From: Magnetospirillum sp. WYHS-4
GTDB taxonomy: Bacteria; Pseudomonadota; Alphaproteobacteria; Rhodospirillales; GLO-3
DNA length: 45,845 bases
Reading direction: 5' to 3'
Assembly (NCBI GenBank): GCA_039908345.1
Contig: JAMOBD010000038.1
Location: 1-45,845 of the forward strand
Part shown: one piece after another, positions 42,855 through 45,845 of the stretch
How positions within the stretch are numbered: position 1 is the stretch's first letter
Layout: every line of letters begins with the position of its first letter
Notes under the pieces: model-generated
Databases searched by the model: none
Told to the model about the DNA's origin: nothing
The model's input: only the letters and a program-made list of their open reading frames with translations
Position numbers and translations under genes: made by a program

Positions 42855-44066
42855 TCACAACACCAGGATGGCGCGGAAATCGTTGACGTTGGTCAGCGTA
42901 GGCCCCGTGACCACCAGATCGCCCAGAGCCGCGAAATAGCCATGGGCATCGTTATCCGCCAGACGGGCAAGGGCATCGGGTCCGCGCCGCAGGGTGTCGG
43001 GACCGATGACGGCGCCGGCGTTGTCCTCGCTGCCGTCGATGCCGTCGGTATCGCAGGCCAGGGCGTGGATACGCGGGTGCCCGTCGAGGGCCAGGGCCAG
43101 GGCCAGCAGGTATTCGGCGTTGCGCCCGCCGCGGCCGTTGCCGGTTACGGTCACCGCGGTCTCGCCGCCCGACAGGAGCACCGTTCCCGGCGCGGCCATC
43201 ATGGCGAGCCGGGACTGGGATGCGGCCAGAACCCGGGCCTCGCCTTGCAGGTCGTCGCCCAGGATCAGCGGCGAGAATCCGTCCCTGCGCACTGCGGCGG
43301 CAGCCGCTTCCAGAGCATCTCGGGCCATGGCCACGATGCGTGTCTCGCAGCCCGCCAGCCGGGGATCGCCGGGCTTGGGGCTCTCGTCGAAGCCGGGAGG
43401 CGGTGCGATCCGGTGGCGATCCAGGATGGCGCGGGCTTCGGCGACGGTGGTCGGATCGGCCACCGTCGGTCCGGAGGCGATGGTCGCCGGATGATCGCCC
43501 GGCACGTCGGAAATGGCCAGGGTCAGCACCCGGGCGGGATGGGCCGCGGCGGCCAGGCGTCCCCCTTTGATGGCCGAAAGATGCTTGCGCACGCAGTTGA
43601 TTTCCGCGATAGGCGCACCCGACCGGAGAAGGGCGTCGGTGATTCGCCGCTTGTCGGCCAGCGTCACCCCCGGCGCCGGCAAGGCCAGCAGCGCCGACCC
43701 CCCGCCGGAAATCAAGGCCAGCACCAGATCATCCCGGCTCAGACCCGCCACGGCGGTCAGCATCCGGCGCGCCGCCGCCGCGCTGGCTAAATCGGGAACG
43801 GGATGGGCGGCCTCCAGAACCTCGATACGGCGGCAGGTCAGACCATGGCCGTAGCGAGTCGCCACGACGCCGCCCAGAGGGGCCGCGTCCGGCCATTCCT
43901 TCTCGACGGCCCGTGCCATGGCCGCCGCCGCCTTTCCCGCCCCGACCACAACCGTGTGGCCCGGCGGCGGCGGCGGAAGACAAGCCGGAAGGCGGCCTTC
44001 GGCGGTCACCGCCGCCAGAGCTTGGTGGAACCAGGATTCGAGAAGCCGACGCGGAGTCTTGTCCAT
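42855..44066 (-). CDS. Glycerate 2-kinase (MOFRL family)
   Basis: A 403-aa enzyme of the GckA/TtuD family, which phosphorylates glycerate to 2-phosphoglycerate (some were first named hydroxypyruvate reductase). HTVVVGAGKAAAAMA is the N-terminal glycine motif, LVLALISGGGSALLALP the central one, INCVRKHLSAIKGGRLA the conserved lysine segment, and GRGGRNAEYLLALALAL plus CDTDGIDGSEDNAGAVI form the MOFRL domain. With pyruvate kinase two genes away, it may feed serine- or glycolate-derived carbon into lower glycolysis. Confidence 0.92.
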   Translation of the reverse strand: MDKTPRRLLESWFHQALAAVTAEGRLPACLPPPPPGHTVVVGAGKAAAAMARAVEKEWPDAAPLGGVVATRYGHGLTCRRIEVLEAAHPVPDLASAAAARRMLTAVAGLSRDDLVLALISGGGSALLALPAPGVTLADKRRITDALLRSGAPIAEINCVRKHLSAIKGGRLAAAAHPARVLTLAISDVPGDHPATIASGPTVADPTTVAEARAILDRHRIAPPPGFDESPKPGDPRLAGCETRIVAMARDALEAAAAAVRRDGFSPLILGDDLQGEARVLAASQSRLAMMAAPGTVLLSGGETAVTVTGNGRGGRNAEYLLALALALDGHPRIHALACDTDGIDGSEDNAGAVIGPDTLRRGPDALARLADNDAHGYFAALGDLVVTGPTLTNVNDFRAILVL

Positions 44067-44115
44067 GGGCCCATGCTAGCCGTACCATGGGCTCCTGCAA
44101 GGAGGATGCGACGCC

Positions 44116-44379
44116 ATGGCGGGATTCTTCAGGAAGGCGATGGCCGTACTGGGCCTGGAAGCAAGGAAGCCACCAGCCCGCAAAGCAACGCCCAAGGACT
44201 CCCCCCCCAGGAAGGCGGGTCCGGAACGCCAAGCGCTGATGCGTCAGGCGCTCGATTTGCGCAAGGACAAGAAGAAGATCCTGGAAAGTCTGGGAGAGGA
44301 AGACCGCGCTCGCCTTCTCACCATGGCCATCCTGGCCTTCACCGACGCCGCGAAGGGCAAGGACAATGACGGCAAGTGA
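44116..44379 (+). CDS. Small lysine-rich protein overlapping meaB
   Basis: An 87-aa protein with a strong ribosome binding site (AGGAGG ten bases before the ATG). The N-terminus is MAGFFRKAMAVLGLE. A basic middle (ARKPPARKATPKDSPPRKAG) leads to a helical end (RQALMRQALDLRKDKKKILESLGEEDRARLL). It has no known domain. It overlaps meaB by 14 bases, so the two are probably translated together. It could be a MeaB-linked accessory protein, but there is no direct evidence. Confidence 0.7.
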   Translation: MAGFFRKAMAVLGLEARKPPARKATPKDSPPRKAGPERQALMRQALDLRKDKKKILESLGEEDRARLLTMAILAFTDAAKGKDNDGK

Positions 44380-45343
44380 CTTGGCGGCGGAGTTGCTGTC
44401 CGGAAGCCGGCGGGCCCTGGCCCGGACCATCACCCTGATCGAATCCACCCGTCCCGACCATCGCGAACAGGCGGAAGCCCTGCTACAGACCATCCTGCCC
44501 CGCACCGGCGTTTCGATACGCATCGGTATCTCGGGCATTCCCGGCGTCGGCAAGTCCACTTTCGTCGAAGCCCTGGGCCTGCACGTGGTCGAACGGGGCC
44601 ACCGGGTTGCCGTGCTCGCGGTCGACCCCTCCAGCCCCCGCTCGGGCGGCTCGATCCTGGGCGACAAGACCCGCATGGTCGAACTGGCCAAGGACGACCG
44701 GGCCTTCATCCGCCCATCCCCCTCCGGTGGCACCCTGGGCGGAGTGGCGCGCCGCACCCGCGATGCCCTGCTGGCCTGCGAAGCCGCAGGATTCGACGTC
44801 ATTCTGGTGGAAACCGTGGGGGTCGGCCAGTCGGAGACGGCGGTCGCCGATCTCACCGACCTGTTCCTGCTATTGCTGCCGCCGGCCGGCGGCGACGAAC
44901 TGCAGGGCATCAAGAAGGGTATCGTCGAATTGGCCGACCTGATCGCCGTCAACAAAGCCGATGGCGACCTGGCGACGGCGGCCGAACGGGCGCGGCGCGA
45001 CTACGCCAGCGCCCTGCATCTGCTGCGCCCCGCCACCCCCGGCTGGACTCCGGAGGTACTGAAATGCTCCGCCCTGGAAGGCAAGGGCATCGACGATATC
45101 TGGGATGCCATCCGGCGCTACCGCGCGGCCTTGGCGCCGTCGGATGCCATCGCCGCGAAGCGTGCCGCCCAGGCGCGGGCCTGGATGTGGAACGAGGTCA
45201 ACGAAACGCTCTTGCACCGCCTGCACGACAGCCCCCAGGTCAAGACCCTGGTCGACGACCTGGAACCGCGCGTGGTGGACGGACGAGTCACGCCGGGCGA
45301 TGCGGCAAGGAGAATTTTAGCCGCCTTTTCCGCGAAGCTGTGA
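44366..45343 (+). CDS. meaB: Methylmalonyl-CoA mutase chaperone GTPase MeaB
   Basis: A 325-aa G3E-type GTPase that protects and reloads B12-dependent methylmalonyl-CoA (or ethylmalonyl-CoA) mutase. GISGIPGVGKSTFVEALG near residue 55 is the P-loop, VLAVDPSSPRSGGSILGDKTRM the family-defining stretch, VETVGVGQSETAVADL the G3 region, and AVNKADGD the guanine-specificity motif. The C-terminal dimerisation arm is present. No mutase gene lies in the window. The stop codon is inside the palindrome at 45340-45353. Confidence 0.93.
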   Translation: MTASDLAAELLSGSRRALARTITLIESTRPDHREQAEALLQTILPRTGVSIRIGISGIPGVGKSTFVEALGLHVVERGHRVAVLAVDPSSPRSGGSILGDKTRMVELAKDDRAFIRPSPSGGTLGGVARRTRDALLACEAAGFDVILVETVGVGQSETAVADLTDLFLLLLPPAGGDELQGIKKGIVELADLIAVNKADGDLATAAERARRDYASALHLLRPATPGWTPEVLKCSALEGKGIDDIWDAIRRYRAALAPSDAIAAKRAAQARAWMWNEVNETLLHRLHDSPQVKTLVDDLEPRVVDGRVTPGDAARRILAAFSAKL

Positions 45344-45369
45344 CGGCCGTCACCGGAAACGTTTTTTTT
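45340..45369 (+). terminator. Candidate rho-independent terminator after meaB
   Basis: The palindrome GTGACGGCCGTCAC (45340-45353) contains the meaB stop and can fold as a 5-bp stem. A run of eight T residues follows at 45362-45369. Seven or eight bases lie between stem and T-tract, so it is not a perfect terminator. Confidence 0.4.
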
Positions 45370-45468
45370 GCCCCTATTGTCGGTCATAATCGCGCCGTAA
45401 AAGGCACGACGATTCTGCCGGCCCCCTGGGGAACCGGCCGAACGGGGAATCGAAGGGACGATACTGGA

Positions 45469-45845
45469 ATGGCGGACCAGCAAGAATTCGAAGCGCTGCG
45501 GCATGAATTGCTCGGCCTGTTCAATTATATGAACCGGGTCCGAACCGAAATCGCCGCCATCAGCCGTCCGGTCGAGGAGGAGTACCAGTTCGGCAGCATG
45601 GCCGAACAACTGGATGCCATCGTCAAGGCGACCGAGCGCGCTTCCAACACCATCATGGAAACCGTCGAGTTGAACGACGAACTGCTCGCCCAGTTGCGCA
45701 ATTCCCTGAAGGACCCCAAGCAAACCGCCCTGATCGAGCGGATCATCGACAACAGCGCCCAGATCTTCGAGGCCTGCTCGTTTCAGGACATCACCGGCCA
45801 GCGGGTCAACAAGCTGGTCCGTTCCATCAAGTATGTCGAAGAGCG
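45469..45845 (+). CDS. cheZ: CheZ-like chemotaxis phosphatase (partial, right edge)
   Basis: The first 125 residues of a CheZ-family protein, which removes phosphate from CheY-P. The N-terminal helix (FEALRHELLGLFNYMNRVRTEI) and the long helix with ERASNTIMETVELNDELLAQL lead to ACSFQDITGQRVNKLV, the conserved CheZ active-site segment with the catalytic Gln in FQDxTGQ. The gene runs off the window. It is preceded by 125 bases containing the meaB terminator candidate; CATAAT near 45386 is a possible -10 element without a good -35. Confidence 0.85.
   Translation, partial: MADQQEFEALRHELLGLFNYMNRVRTEIAAISRPVEEEYQFGSMAEQLDAIVKATERASNTIMETVELNDELLAQLRNSLKDPKQTALIERIIDNSAQIFEACSFQDITGQRVNKLVRSIKYVEE

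Noticed and set aside
1-45845. CRISPR arrays, insertion sequences or prophage genes
   Set aside because: No regularly spaced repeats, transposase, integrase or phage structural genes were seen on either strand.

Overview
The window is GC-rich, tightly packed alphaproteobacterial chromosome. Gene content (Tad pili with an ExeA-like ATPase, double-domain bacteriohemerythrins beside hemN, a PilZ protein, a GGDEF-EAL sensor, CheZ, MeaB, an LdtR-like MarR protein) suggests a motile, microaerobic Rhodospirillales member, perhaps Magnetospirillum-like. This is inference from families; there is no rRNA or other phylogenetic marker.

Layout. 1-623 is a broken junction: the 3' half of plsY (minus strand) meets the 3' end of a SPOR-domain gene (plus strand), and both have lost their 5' ends. 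Next come manC, a small exported protein, an NCS2 purine permease and a MarR-type regulator. From 4.4 to 25.6 kb lies a large Tad/Flp pilus locus. The minus arm (8.5 to 4.4 kb) reads tadD, a Crp/Fnr regulator, a Flp pilin, an ExeA/MshM-like ATPase and a GspB/MshN-like TPR protein. The plus arm (8.8 to 17.1 kb) reads cpaB, cpaC, cpaD, cpaE, cpaF, tadB, tadC and a PilZ gene. Two divergent three-gene TadE/TadG clusters follow, separated by a region dense in inverted repeats (19.2 kb). Then come a membrane spermidine-synthase-like protein, two tandem Flp pilin genes inside a partial tandem duplication, and the prepilin peptidase cpaA. An FAH-family hydrolase and a CpdA-like phosphodiesterase overlap cpaA and each other.

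27.3-30.5 kb holds two paralogous double-hemerythrin genes, hemN and tRNA-Pro(TGG). A 1100-residue cytosolic PBP-PAS-PAS-GGDEF-EAL protein runs antisense through the whole tRNA. 33.8-35.5 kb is a four-gene unit (unknown 110-aa protein, two-TM coiled-coil protein, dedicated acyl carrier protein, lipoprotein). It sits behind a clear sigma70-like promoter with a perfect 16-bp palindrome next to it. After it come acs, divergent from a Pat/YfiQ-type acyltransferase that probably acetylates Acs, then pyruvate kinase, an unknown 387-aa protein, glycerate 2-kinase, a small basic protein, meaB and the start of cheZ at the right edge.

How the genes may work together. The pilus locus carries possible second-messenger input: PilZ for c-di-GMP and Crp/Fnr for a cyclic nucleotide or redox signal. 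The best candidates for something undescribed are the hybrid Tad + MshM/MshN-like locus, the ACP operon with its palindrome, and the hemerythrin pair in which one di-iron site is damaged. Everything rests on reading the sequence; no database search was run.
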